Notes: generated by a model not told the origin, from the sequence alone. DNA of 64,000 nucleotides from Sphingomonas sp. PAMC 26605 (GCF_000241485.1 NZ_JH584241.1:3714924-3778923); one strand, 5' to 3'. Shown: positions 8,903 through 16,784, counted from the stretch's first letter. Translations and numbers: made by a program.

Positions 8903-8995
8903 GATAGTATCTATCACGGGTGCAGCAAGCAGACCCTCGGAAAGCGTAAATCGACATTTACGTCACGGCACCGAGCTGGCGATGTCGAGCCAGCT
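8903..8995. promoter_or_regulatory. Three inverted repeats upstream of the ABM gene
   Basis: Three separate dyads lie in the 238-bp space after the peroxiredoxin-like gene. They are GATAG-TAT-CTATC (8903-8915), CGTAAAT-CGAC-ATTTACG (8945-8962), and AGCTGGC-N8-GCCAGCT (8974-8995). None has a T-run, so operators or a leader structure are more likely than a terminator. The regulator is unknown; LysR or HxlR neighbours are candidates. Confidence 0.45.
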
Positions 8996-9045
8996 TAGTA
9001 CTGCGCGCGCCACCGCTCGCGCAGGTCAACACAAGGAACATCGCA

Positions 9046-9342
9046 ATGTCCAAGTTCGCATTTCTGATCGAGATGAAGGCCAAGCCTGGCAAAGAAGCAG
9101 ACGTCGAGGCGTTTCTCGCGAAAGAAGCGTCGCTGGTAAAAGGCGAGGCCGGAACCCTGACGTGGCACGGCTCGAAGGTCGAAGGGGAGACGGGCGTCTA
9201 CCGGGTGTTCGACTCGTTTATCGACGAGGCTGCCGGCGAGGCCCATATGGCTGGTCCCCCCGGACAGGAGTTCGTCGAGCGGGCGGACGATCTGTTCAGT
9301 GAGACGAAGGTCTTTCGCCTGCAGGTGATCGCCTACAAGTAA
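9046..9342 (+). CDS. Antibiotic biosynthesis monooxygenase (ABM) domain protein
   Basis: A 98-aa single-domain protein of the dimeric alpha-beta barrel superfamily. Typical features are an N-terminal strand with KAKPGKEADVEAFL and a conserved aromatic/His patch (TLTWHGSKV, YRVFDSFIDEAAGEAHM). The family includes heme- or quinone-modifying monooxygenases such as YgiN, and no cofactor motif is needed. An AAGGAA site precedes the ATG. It lies between the peroxiredoxin-like and hydrolase genes in the same direction, consistent with a redox or quinone-detoxification role (inferred). Confidence 0.87.
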   Translation: MSKFAFLIEMKAKPGKEADVEAFLAKEASLVKGEAGTLTWHGSKVEGETGVYRVFDSFIDEAAGEAHMAGPPGQEFVERADDLFSETKVFRLQVIAYK

Positions 9343-9451
9343 GGCCGCAAGGCGGCGCTTGATTGCCAACGCTGACAGGCGCGTGGGCGGCTTGGCGCGA
9401 CAGAAGCGCCGGCCGCCCATCCACACACCTCCCTCCCCGCAAGGACATCCA

Positions 9452-10180
9452 GTGGACACCGAATCAGCCAAACCCACGATCGTGCTCGTGCACGGCGCAG
9501 TCGAAGATTCATCGCTCTGGACACACGGCGTGATCCAGGGGCTGCAGCGCGGAGGCTACCCTATCAAGGTCTTCTCCAATCCCTTGCGGGGCGTGGCGCA
9601 CGACGCTGCCTATCTGCGCAGCCTGCTCGACACGATCGAGGGCCCGGTGCTCCTCGTTTCCCACGCCTATGGCGGGGCCGTCATCAGCCAGGCCGGGGAC
9701 GACCCCAAGGTCAAGGGGCTGATCTATGCGGGGTCGCCCATGCCAGCAGCGGGGGAATCGACGAACGACTGCCTCGACCGGTTTCCCGGTGGCGATTTCG
9801 CCACGTCGGTCGATCTGGTCCCCTACACCCTGCCCGACGGCACCAGCGGCACCAACCTTGTCGTGAAAGCGGAGAGATACGCTTACCTCCTCGCCGGCGA
9901 CGTGCCCGAAGACAAAGTCGCGCTGATGATCGCCACTCAGCGGCCCATTTCGCTGGCAGCGCTCGACGAGAAACTGACAGCGGCGGCCTGGACGAGCAAG
10001 CCGAGCTGGCAGATCCGGCCGCTGCTCGATTCTGTCATCCCCCGGGCGGAGTTTACGTTCGAGGCCGATCGTGCCGGCGCGCACGTGATCGCGTTGGAAT
10101 CCTCGCACGCTATCCCGGTGACCTTCCCGGACGTCGTGGTGGATGTGATCGGCAAGGCTGCCCGGACAGTCGCGCCGTAA
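9452..10180 (+). CDS. Alpha/beta-hydrolase fold protein
   Basis: A 242-aa protein from a GTG at 9452 that follows AAGGA with good spacing; the longer frame from a TTG at 9359 has no ribosome site. It starts with the oxyanion strand TIVLVHGAVEDSSLW, and the region HAYGGAVISQ sits where the nucleophile elbow is expected, with Tyr or Gly context instead of a clear GxSxG. The final His is in ESSHAIPVTFPD. It resembles the EstC/MenH-like alpha/beta hydrolases often annotated near ABM genes. Lack of a clear nucleophile serine in the elbow is odd and may mean a non-hydrolytic role. Confidence 0.85.
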   Translation: MDTESAKPTIVLVHGAVEDSSLWTHGVIQGLQRGGYPIKVFSNPLRGVAHDAAYLRSLLDTIEGPVLLVSHAYGGAVISQAGDDPKVKGLIYAGSPMPAAGESTNDCLDRFPGGDFATSVDLVPYTLPDGTSGTNLVVKAERYAYLLAGDVPEDKVALMIATQRPISLAALDEKLTAAAWTSKPSWQIRPLLDSVIPRAEFTFEADRAGAHVIALESSHAIPVTFPDVVVDVIGKAARTVAP

Positions 10181-10462
10181 CGGCGGCGACCAGTAGCGGC
10201 GGTAGCTGGTGCGGACCTGGAGCAGTCAGGCCGCCGCAGCCACCGCGACGCGCCATCGGCGCGACCGGGATACGGCTCGACGAGAAAAGGCATTGGCATG
10301 CAAACCACTTCTGAGCTTTACGGCGCGTTGACGGGCAAACCTAGCCTCGAGGCGTTCGCTTGAGACGACGATCGGGGGCATTGTCGTCGGTACCGAGAAA
10401 AACGCCTTCCGCCTCCGAATGGGGCTATCCGTCAAACCAGTCGTGACAGGAGACGTTCCGTA

Positions 10463-10843
10463 TTACCGCTCGCGGCTCCTGGCGCGATCCGCGTCGCGCG
10501 CCGTTCGCCGCCATGGCCAGCATCCTTCGATCTCGGTTTCGAGCGAGAAGCTCAGAAAGGTACGGATCGCGATAATGGCGCCAAGCAGCCCGACGCTCGC
10601 GAAGGTTAGCGGCGCAGTGATCGTTGCAATTATGTCGGCCCCGACGAGAAGCTCGAGACCCAGGAGAATGCCACGCCCCAACCCCGCTCGATACCGCTGA
10701 TACGCGTCGCTCCAGTTCGTCTTACTGCCGTCCAGGCCGAATCTTACCGAGGCAAGCACGACACCGCCCAGGATTATCGTCGCTCCGACCAGCTCGAGGA
10801 GCTTGGCGAGGATATCAACGACAGCGTGCGCCTGCTCAATCAT
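10463..10843 (-). CDS. DUF1622 integral membrane protein
   Basis: A 126-aa protein from the ATG at 10843. It has three hydrophobic segments: about residues 8-33 (LELVGATIILGGVVLASVRF), 55-80 (LGLELLVGADIIATIT) and 85-100. The DUF1622 hallmark RYRAGLGRGILLGLELLVGADII is present in the middle. The function of this family is unknown. It stands alone, convergent with the hydrolase gene; the C-terminal tail is basic and hydrophilic. Confidence 0.84.
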   Translation of the reverse strand: MIEQAHAVVDILAKLLELVGATIILGGVVLASVRFGLDGSKTNWSDAYQRYRAGLGRGILLGLELLVGADIIATITAPLTFASVGLLGAIIAIRTFLSFSLETEIEGCWPWRRTARDADRARSRER

Positions 10844-11151
10844 GCTGCTGATTACGCGGAAAAGGCTTCCTATTGCTATAGGTCGCCTTCGCCGACCGCA
10901 CGTGCCTCCGACGACCCGATTGCGGTCCTTTGCGGCGTGGTCTTCGCTTCCCGGTGTCTGCCATTCGTTCGCCTGGATCGTAAGACCGTTTCGGGCCCGC
11001 GGGCCTGGCCACCCAACACCCAAACCCGGTGGCAACGGTTCTTCCGCCTTTCGGAGAGAAAGGCGCGATTGCGTCGCCTGGCGTTACTGTCTTCGCGACG
11101 GGGATCGTACTTTGGGACGGCGTGAGAAAATGGTGGCGCGTCCTTTGACAG
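10844..11151. other. Gene-free stretch
   Basis: About 300 bases between the start of the DUF1622 gene and the end of the HxlR regulator, both on the minus strand. Only short, poorly biased frames occur. It should hold the promoter of the DUF1622 gene. No repeat or RNA gene was recognised. Confidence 0.5.
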
Positions 11152-11544
11152 CTAGTTTCCGTCTTCCAACCCGCCGCCTGGTTTCGAAGCGTCATAGGCA
11201 CATTGCGCGTTTTCCAGCGCGGTGCCATTGGCGAGCGCCCAGTTGTAGAGGGCGGCAAAGGGTTCGCGCAGCGAGCAGCCGAGATCGGTAATGGTGTACT
11301 CGACGCCGATCGGCTGCGTCGGCAGGACCTTGCGACTGATCAGGCCGTTGCGCTCGAGACGCTTCAAGGCCTCGGACAAGGCCTTGTGGGTGATGCCGTC
11401 GAGGCGGCGCTTGAGGTCGTTGAACCGCGCCGGCTGGGTGCAGAGGACGCTCAGGATCAGCACCGTCCATTTGTTGGCGATATGGTCGAGGATGGGCCGC
11501 GTCGCGGCGACATCGAGCGGCAGTTCGAGCACGTCGGTGGCCAT
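11152..11544 (-). CDS. HxlR-family winged-helix transcriptional regulator
   Basis: A 130-aa regulator from the ATG at 11544; a GTG 15 bases upstream is an alternative. The HxlR signature is clear: HIANKWTVLILSVL, then FNDLKRRLDGITHKALSEAL, RLERNGLISRKV and the wing VEYTITDLG. Many members sense electrophiles or quinones. Unusually for the family, there is no N-terminal cysteine before the HIANKW motif, so the signal may not be a Cys oxidation. It is divergent from an SDR gene and shares with it a near-ideal palindromic operator. Confidence 0.92.
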   Translation of the reverse strand: MATDVLELPLDVAATRPILDHIANKWTVLILSVLCTQPARFNDLKRRLDGITHKALSEALKRLERNGLISRKVLPTQPIGVEYTITDLGCSLREPFAALYNWALANGTALENAQCAYDASKPGGGLEDGN

Positions 11545-11591
11545 GGGTATATGCCTCACTATCTACGCACCATCTGGTACCTTCTTGCGAT

Positions 11592-11612
11592 CAGATATAG
11601 AATCTATATCTG
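11592..11612. promoter_or_regulatory. Perfect palindrome between HxlR and SDR genes
   Basis: Arms CAGATATAG and CTATATCTG (9 bp each, perfect) flank three bases. The site lies between the divergent hxlR-type and SDR genes, 29 bases before the SDR ATG. A/T-rich dyads of this form are typical HxlR operators, so control of the SDR gene and autoregulation are likely. Confidence 0.7.
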
Positions 11613-11640
11613 CAAGTCATCCCCCGCAACGTGAGGACGT

Positions 11641-12366
11641 ATGAGCATGCTTTCTGGAAAAATCGCGGTCGTCATCGGCGGCCTTGGCGGTATCGGTGGT
11701 GCCATCGCAGAGCGGTTCGCCAAGGAAGGTGCGACGGTTTACGCCACCAGCCGTCGCGCCGAAGAGCGCGAGGTCGAGCTTGGGGCCGGCATACTGCGCG
11801 CGCGCCGCGTCGATAGTGGCGATCTGACCGCGCTCGCCGCCTTTTTCGAGGCGGTGAAGAGCGCGGCCGGACGGGTGGACGTTCTCGCCGTCAACGCCGG
11901 CATCTCCGAGTTCGCGACGCTAGACACCATCGGCGAGGATCATTTCGACCGGACCTTCGACCTCAATGTGCGCGCACTGCTGTTTGCTACCAAGGCCGCG
12001 ACGGCGGTCATGCCCGATGGTGGGTCGATCGTGTTGGTCGGCTCGATCGCCGACGCGATCGGCACCAAGGGCTATGGCGTCTACGGAGCGACCAAGGCCG
12101 CCGTGCGCTCGTTCGCGCGGACCTGGGCCAATGAGCTCGCGCCGCGCAACATCCGCGTCAACGTCGTGGCACCGGGACCGACCGACACCGCGATGATGGC
12201 GGCGGCGTCCGACGAGGTGCGCGCGACGCTCGCGAACCTGATCCCGCTCGGCCGGATGGCGCGTGCCGACGAGGTCGCCTCGGCCGCGCTGTTCCTCGCC
12301 AGCGACCAAAGCAGCTTCATCACCGGAGCCGAGCTTCCGGTCGATGGCGGCATGGCGCAGGTTTAA
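11641..12366 (+). CDS. Short-chain dehydrogenase/reductase (SDR)
   Basis: A 241-aa classical SDR. The NAD(P) site is GGLGGIGGAIAERF near the N-terminus, with a basic ATSRR at the end of strand 2 suggesting NADPH. VNAG is at about residue 88. The catalytic residues are Ser135 (VGSIAD), Tyr148 and Lys152 (YGATK). The substrate is not evident. The divergent HxlR regulator and the palindrome between them suggest induction by a reactive carbonyl or quinone (inferred). Confidence 0.92.
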   Translation: MSMLSGKIAVVIGGLGGIGGAIAERFAKEGATVYATSRRAEEREVELGAGILRARRVDSGDLTALAAFFEAVKSAAGRVDVLAVNAGISEFATLDTIGEDHFDRTFDLNVRALLFATKAATAVMPDGGSIVLVGSIADAIGTKGYGVYGATKAAVRSFARTWANELAPRNIRVNVVAPGPTDTAMMAAASDEVRATLANLIPLGRMARADEVASAALFLASDQSSFITGAELPVDGGMAQV

Positions 12367-12445
12367 TCCCGACGCGAGCAGGACTTACGTGGTTCGGGGG
12401 GCAGCGCCGCAACCGCCGCCTTTCCAGCGCTCACGTTCGGCGCCA

Positions 12446-13120
12446 TCATCGTCCGGCTGCAACCGTTGCGTCCCGCGCCTCGGCCGCGATGTCGCGAAGC
12501 GCCTGTTCGAAGACTTCCGGTGGCTGCCCACCGGAGATCAGATAGCGCTCGTTGATCACGACGGCCGGTACCGCGCTTATGCCGCGCGATTGCCAGAGCT
12601 GCTCTTCCGTCCGGACGTCATCGGCGTATCGCGTCGACGACAGAATCGCTTTTGCCTCGATCGGATCAAGCCCGACAGCCGTAGCGACCCGCACCAGAGC
12701 CTCGTGACTGGAAGGATCGCCGTGATCGGTGAAGTACAACGCGAACAGGGCCTCCTTGAGGGCCTGCTGCACACCCTGCGTCTCCGCCCAATGGAGCAGG
12801 CGATGCGCGTCGAAGGTGTTGTAGATCCGGCTGCCCTCATTCATGTCCATCGTGAAACCAACCGCCGCTGCGCGATCCCGGATCATGGCGCGGTTCGCCG
12901 CGGACTGCTCCGGCGTCGAGCCATATTTCTGCGCGACGTGTTCGACGATGTTCTGACCCTCCGGCGGCATCGTCGGATTGAGTTCGAACGGTCGAAAAAC
13001 GATATCGGCGTCGATCGAATCGGCTAGGCGCGACAGCCCGGCTTCGAGGCCACGCAGCCCGACCACGCACCAGGGGCACGAGACGTCGGAGACGAAGTCT
13101 ATCTTGAGCCGTGTCTTCAT
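12446..13120 (-). CDS. FrnE-type DsbA-family oxidoreductase
   Basis: A 224-aa cytoplasmic thioredoxin-fold protein with the DsbA helical insertion. The redox motif CPWC is at residues 15-18 (DVSCPWCVVG). FRPFELNPTMP and the late GISAVPAVVIN (cis-Pro loop) are typical of FrnE/DsbA family II proteins. It is thought to act in thiol redox chemistry or isomerisation; in Deinococcus FrnE serves in oxidative stress tolerance. It is convergent with the SDR gene. No signal peptide is seen. Confidence 0.92.
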   Translation of the reverse strand: MKTRLKIDFVSDVSCPWCVVGLRGLEAGLSRLADSIDADIVFRPFELNPTMPPEGQNIVEHVAQKYGSTPEQSAANRAMIRDRAAAVGFTMDMNEGSRIYNTFDAHRLLHWAETQGVQQALKEALFALYFTDHGDPSSHEALVRVATAVGLDPIEAKAILSSTRYADDVRTEEQLWQSRGISAVPAVVINERYLISGGQPPEVFEQALRDIAAEARDATVAAGR

Positions 13121-13401
13121 CTCGATACCTCTCCATGTTCATGATCCGTGTTGCTTGGTCACGGCCAGCTGACGCTGCATTCCCAACACTTCGGTCGGTA
13201 CCCTATCATCCCCTGTGCCGGCTTGCGCTGCAGCAGAAACGACAGCGTCATGCCCGGATCGCCTGCAGATCAGCTGCCGTCAAATAGTGAGCAAACTCAG
13301 AGATTCAGAGGGGCGTCCGTCCCGCCCTTCAACGGCCTCTATTGGATTGAATTAGCACACCCATCAAAGCTTCTCGAGTTAGAAACACGCGTTTCCCAAG
13401 A

Positions 13402-14064
13402 TCAAAAACTTCGATTGATCGCCAATACCATGGTTCCACGCCAGCGACCGCCGTCTTCATCGGGTCCCCCACCCACGAGCGTCGCGCTGACCGTCGCTTT
13501 GCCGATTTGACGAGACAAACCGAGCCGACCGTCAATCTCCACGCGCTTCAGCGGGCGTCCCTCGCGCTGCGGCGGCGCCAAGGCACCGACATGGCTGGCG
13601 AGCGACCATGCGCCGCGATCGAAGAGCAGACCATCGAGTTCGACATAGGTCGCCGACCGGGCATGGCCGTCGTAATTGGGCGAGTAATAGATGTGGGTCG
13701 AAAACCGCCGCCCGACCACGCCCAAATAGGCCTGCGTAAAGCGCCCGCCATATTCTACCGTGGCATACCGGCTGTAGAAACGGTTGGTGACACCCGCATC
13801 CAACGCCAGCCCCGACCGGAGGCGATGCGCGTAGCCGACATGTTGAACCGAGCGGAGCGGCTGGAGCCCGTCGTTGCGGGTCGGCCCCAGCGTGACCGAG
13901 AGACCACCATAGACGCCGCTCACGTCGTCATAGGAGATCGCGGCAGTCGCGACGGGAAGGCCATCGCTGGTCGAATGGCCGCGAAAGCGGTCATCGCTGG
14001 CAAGGGTGAGGCTGTAGCCGGGTTCTGCGCGCGCCACGGTCGGAATCAGAAGCGCGATCGCCAC
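13402..14064 (-). CDS. TorF-like putative outer-membrane beta-barrel protein
   Basis: About 220 aa. The start is uncertain: a GTG at 14064 lies just past the stop of the upstream subtilase gene, and the frame is also open further upstream. A hydrophobic signal ends in ARA before EPGYSLTLASDDRFRGHSTSDG, the typical first strand of the TorF/Gcw_chp small putative porins. Alternating beta strands (GYAHRLRSGLALDAGV, VELDGLLFDRG) continue to a C-terminal phenylalanine, the usual Bam recognition end. It is the last gene of the sigma/anti-sigma/subtilase operon. Confidence 0.72.
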   Translation of the reverse strand: MAIALLIPTVARAEPGYSLTLASDDRFRGHSTSDGLPVATAAISYDDVSGVYGGLSVTLGPTRNDGLQPLRSVQHVGYAHRLRSGLALDAGVTNRFYSRYATVEYGGRFTQAYLGVVGRRFSTHIYYSPNYDGHARSATYVELDGLLFDRGAWSLASHVGALAPPQREGRPLKRVEIDGRLGLSRQIGKATVSATLVGGGPDEDGGRWRGTMVLAINRSF

Positions 14065-14083
14065 GCCGAGCAGACGCGTCGGG

Positions 14084-15313
14084 TCAGCGCGCCACGCGGC
14101 AGCCCCCGCCCTTTCCGCCGCTGGCGAGCAGCAGCGTAGCGCAGGCGTCGATCGACCCGCTGCCGGCATCAGTCGACGCGAGTTGCCGGCCGCCGCGCGC
14201 ATTTAATTCGCGCGCCAGGGCGAGCAGGCCGCTGACATGCGCCGCTGCGTAGGAATTGCCGCTGACAAGATACCATCGTCCCCCCGGCTGCGTCGTCGGG
14301 ACATCACGGCCAGGGGCGTTATAGACGCCGTGCCGCGACGCGGCCACCCCCAGTTCGGCAACCGCGACGACGCCGGGGATCGACGCCGGGAACCCTTCGC
14401 CGGTCCGCGGATCGATCGCCGCGACGACCGACATGCCGCGACGCATGCCGAGCTGGATCAATCGCGTGAGCAGCAGATCCTGCGGGCCGGTGAGGCTCAT
14501 GTTGACGATATCGACGCCATTGCCGATCGCATAATCGAGCGCGCGCGCCAGGCTGAGGCTATCGCACACCGTGCCGCCGGCGGTCCGCTGCCAGCAGGCG
14601 CGCAGACCGATCAGGCGCGCGCCGGGGGCCACACCGGCGATACCGACACTGTTGTTCTCGCGCGCGCCGATGATCCCGGCAACGCCGGTGCCATGCGTTT
14701 CGGGGCCGGACGCTGCGCCGACGAAGTTCTGGCTCGAGATCAGCTGCCCGCGCAGATCGGGGTGGCCGGTGTCGATCTGGCTGTCGACGATCCCGATCTT
14801 GACGCGGAGCCCCGTCGCCATGCGGTGCAGGTCCGCCAGCTGCCAGTTGTGGGCGGCGGGCTGCGCCGCGAACAGCGGGTCGTTGGGCGCGCGCGCTTGG
14901 GCAGCCTGCGTCTCGAAATGATTCATCGGCTGCGACCAGGCGACGCCCTTCAGGTGCGACATATGCTCGCTGACGTCGGCGAGCGGCGTGGTGCCGGGCA
15001 CCGTCATGATGACGCAGTCGATCCCGAGCGTCGGCATCGGCCAGGTGTCGAGCACAGTGAGACCGTTGTCGCGGGCGAGCCGCTCGGCCAAACGTCGCCG
15101 CGCGCGTGCCGCTGCTGGATCGCCATAGCCGCCGCTGCCGCCGCCATAATCGGCGGATGGCCGGTAATGCTCCGGCGGCAGCTCGAGCATGACGAGGATG
15201 CGCCGTTCGGGCGATGAATCGGATACGGTCACGGGCGCGGTCGGGGTCGGCGCCTGTGCCATCACCGGCACCGCGCACAGCGCGACGGCAATCGCGATCA
15301 GTGCGCGGATCAT
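14084..15313 (-). CDS. S8-family serine peptidase (subtilase), secreted
   Basis: A 409-aa exported protease. A Sec signal ends at about residue 20 (PVMAQA). Residues about 40-155 form a propeptide-like domain ending VAWSQPMNHFE. The subtilase domain carries the complete triad: Asp177 (IVDSQIDTGHPDL), His207 (THGTGVAG) and Ser354 (SGNSYAAAHVSG). It is about 20 residues from its end rich in Ala/Gly, with no anchor. The ATG overlaps the anti-sigma stop by four bases, and the barrel gene follows, so the protease belongs to a stress-signalling operon. Mature location: periplasm or cell surface (inferred). Confidence 0.92.
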   Translation of the reverse strand: MIRALIAIAVALCAVPVMAQAPTPTAPVTVSDSSPERRILVMLELPPEHYRPSADYGGGSGGYGDPAAARARRRLAERLARDNGLTVLDTWPMPTLGIDCVIMTVPGTTPLADVSEHMSHLKGVAWSQPMNHFETQAAQARAPNDPLFAAQPAAHNWQLADLHRMATGLRVKIGIVDSQIDTGHPDLRGQLISSQNFVGAASGPETHGTGVAGIIGARENNSVGIAGVAPGARLIGLRACWQRTAGGTVCDSLSLARALDYAIGNGVDIVNMSLTGPQDLLLTRLIQLGMRRGMSVVAAIDPRTGEGFPASIPGVVAVAELGVAASRHGVYNAPGRDVPTTQPGGRWYLVSGNSYAAAHVSGLLALARELNARGGRQLASTDAGSGSIDACATLLLASGGKGGGCRVAR

Positions 15314-15987
15314 TCCGCCGGCGCCTGCTCGATCGGTTCGGCCATCGCGACGTCCTTGTCGGCGCGCAGCATTTTCAACGCCGTCCCGTCGGAGCCGCCG
15401 GGGACGTCGAGCACCCATGCGCCCGCGCTGGTCGGCCCGTCGACCAGCCGCGCGCCGCTCGCCAGCAGAACGCGGCGCAGCTCGGCCTCGCTCGTACCGG
15501 GACGAAACATCGCGAGCACGTTTCCGGTCCGCACCGCCGGTGCATCGCCCAGGACACGATAGGGGCCGGCGCGTTCGGTCGGGATCGCCAGCCCGCCCAG
15601 CACGAGCAGCCCGACGAACTGCGCGGCGACGACCCAGCGCAACGTGCGCGGCTGCGACATCGCGCGCCGAGTCGAGGCCGCCCAGCGACGCCGGCTACGG
15701 TCACGTCGCGGTATCGATGGCGTTTCGACAGGGCGCGGGGCGGCGTCGATCCGCGCCTGCAGCGTATTCCAGCTCGGCGTCAGATCGGATGTCTGCGCCG
15801 CAATGGCGCGCGCGAGCCGGCGCTCCATCTCAAGCTCCGCCCGACAGTCGTCGCATTCGAGGAGATGGGCCTTCACCAGCGCCTGGTCCGCCGCCTCCAA
15901 CTGCCCCGTCGCATACCACGGCAGCAACAGCATCGCCGCGCGATGGCGATCGTCGAATGTCGATGCAATTTCGTCCATGTCGAACAT
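15310..15987 (-). CDS. Zinc-finger anti-sigma factor with subtilase-propeptide-like periplasmic domain
   Basis: A 225-aa protein from the ATG at 15987, one base after the sigma factor stop. The cytoplasmic part carries the HxxxCxxC zinc anti-sigma motif (His41, Cys45, Cys48). A basic linker is followed by one transmembrane helix at about residues 117-135. The periplasmic part (about 139-225) is not a typical anti-sigma sensor: it has LRRVLLASGARLVDGP, AWVLDVPGG, and an ending VAMAEPIEQ, the layout of the inhibitor/propeptide domain of subtilases. The downstream subtilase has a similar prodomain. Confidence 0.85.
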   Translation of the reverse strand: MFDMDEIASTFDDRHRAAMLLLPWYATGQLEAADQALVKAHLLECDDCRAELEMERRLARAIAAQTSDLTPSWNTLQARIDAAPRPVETPSIPRRDRSRRRWAASTRRAMSQPRTLRWVVAAQFVGLLVLGGLAIPTERAGPYRVLGDAPAVRTGNVLAMFRPGTSEAELRRVLLASGARLVDGPTSAGAWVLDVPGGSDGTALKMLRADKDVAMAEPIEQAPAE

Positions 15988-15988
15988 C

Positions 15989-16561
15989 CTATAGCCAGTC
16001 GGCCAGATCGCCCGCGAGCGACTGCCGCAGATTGCGCCGAGCATGGAACATGCGGGTCTTCACCGTGTCGGTCGGGCAGTCCATGATCTCCGCAATTTCC
16101 CGATATCCAAGGTCCTGATAATAGGTCAGATTAACCACCGCGCGTTGCGGTGCCGACAGCTGTGCGATCGCCTCGGCGAGATCGCGCGCGACGCGCGCCC
16201 TCCCCGCCGCCCGGTCCGGCCCGTCGCTCTGCGCGTCCGCCATCTCGGCGGGGTCCTCCTCGACAGGCTCGTCGAGCCGCCGCAGCGCGCTCAGGCCCTG
16301 CCGATAAGCGATGCCGAACATCCAGGTGGACAGCCGACTCTCGCCGGCAAATCCGTCGATCCTGTCCCACACGACCATCATCGTGTCGTTCACCACCTCC
16401 TCAACCAGATACGGCCGGCGCAACAGGTTCGACAGGAAGCGCGACAGCGGCGTGTGTTCGCGCCGATACAGTTCCTCGAACGCGGTGATGTCGCGGGCCC
16501 GCAACCGCGCAACGATTCCCGCGTCGCCATTCCGGCCGTGGTCCCCCGTCCGCTGCGTCAC
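15989..16561 (-). CDS. ECF-family RNA polymerase sigma factor
   Basis: A 190-aa sigma-70 family protein of group 4. Region 2 is at about residues 25-95 (FEELYRREHTPLSRFLSN, DDTMMVVWDRI-like core, STWMFGIAYRQGLSALRR). Region 4 is at about 130-180 (LSAPQRAVVNLTYYQDLGYREIAEIMDCPTDTVKTRM, given here only as the landmark around residues 133-168). The anti-sigma gene follows after one base. This is the first gene of a four-gene operon, and its promoter region shows a TGAACC element shared with the divergent gene. Confidence 0.93.
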   Translation of the reverse strand: MTQRTGDHGRNGDAGIVARLRARDITAFEELYRREHTPLSRFLSNLLRRPYLVEEVVNDTMMVVWDRIDGFAGESRLSTWMFGIAYRQGLSALRRLDEPVEEDPAEMADAQSDGPDRAAGRARVARDLAEAIAQLSAPQRAVVNLTYYQDLGYREIAEIMDCPTDTVKTRMFHARRNLRQSLAGDLADWL

Positions 16562-16597
16562 GCGTGTTCAGCCCAGCCTTTCCTTGCTCGTTCGAGT

Positions 16598-16627
16598 GTT
16601 GGTAGCAGCCCGCACCCGAAAGGTTCA
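16598..16627 (-). promoter_or_regulatory. Candidate ECF promoter of the sigma operon
   Basis: On the minus strand TGAACC (16627-16622) is followed after 16 bases by CTACCAAC (16605-16598), 37 bases before the sigma factor ATG. The same arrangement occurs on the other strand for the divergent gene. This suggests autoregulation by the encoded ECF factor; inferred from two sites only. Confidence 0.45.
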
Positions 16628-16685
16628 TCCGCCGCCTGTTTTTTTCGCCTACCACACCAACCCGCAAAAATATTTCGCCGCGTGT

Positions 16686-16715
16686 TGAACCGTTTGCCGC
16701 GCCGCGCCCACTCAC
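16686..16715 (+). promoter_or_regulatory. Candidate ECF promoter of the divergent secreted-protein gene
   Basis: TGAACC (16686-16691), a 16-base spacer and CCACTCAC (16708-16715) lie 70 bases before the ATG at 16785. Six of eight bases match the minus-strand partner in the -10-like block, and the -35-like block and spacer length are identical. Confidence 0.45.
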
Positions 16716-16784
16716 GAGGACCGGGTGCCTGACGGCACGGGTGCGGCCCGAGCGGGATCCGCGGTCAGACAAGGGGCAAAGAGC

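Noticed and set aside
10298..10363. 21-codon frame with ATG and purine-rich upstream sequence (starts MQTTSELYGALTG)
   Set aside because: Too short to support and no partner; could be the truncated head of a lost gene.
13382..13395. Small dyad GAAAC-ACGC-GTTTC after the barrel gene as a terminator
   Set aside because: Only five-base arms and no T-run in the needed direction.
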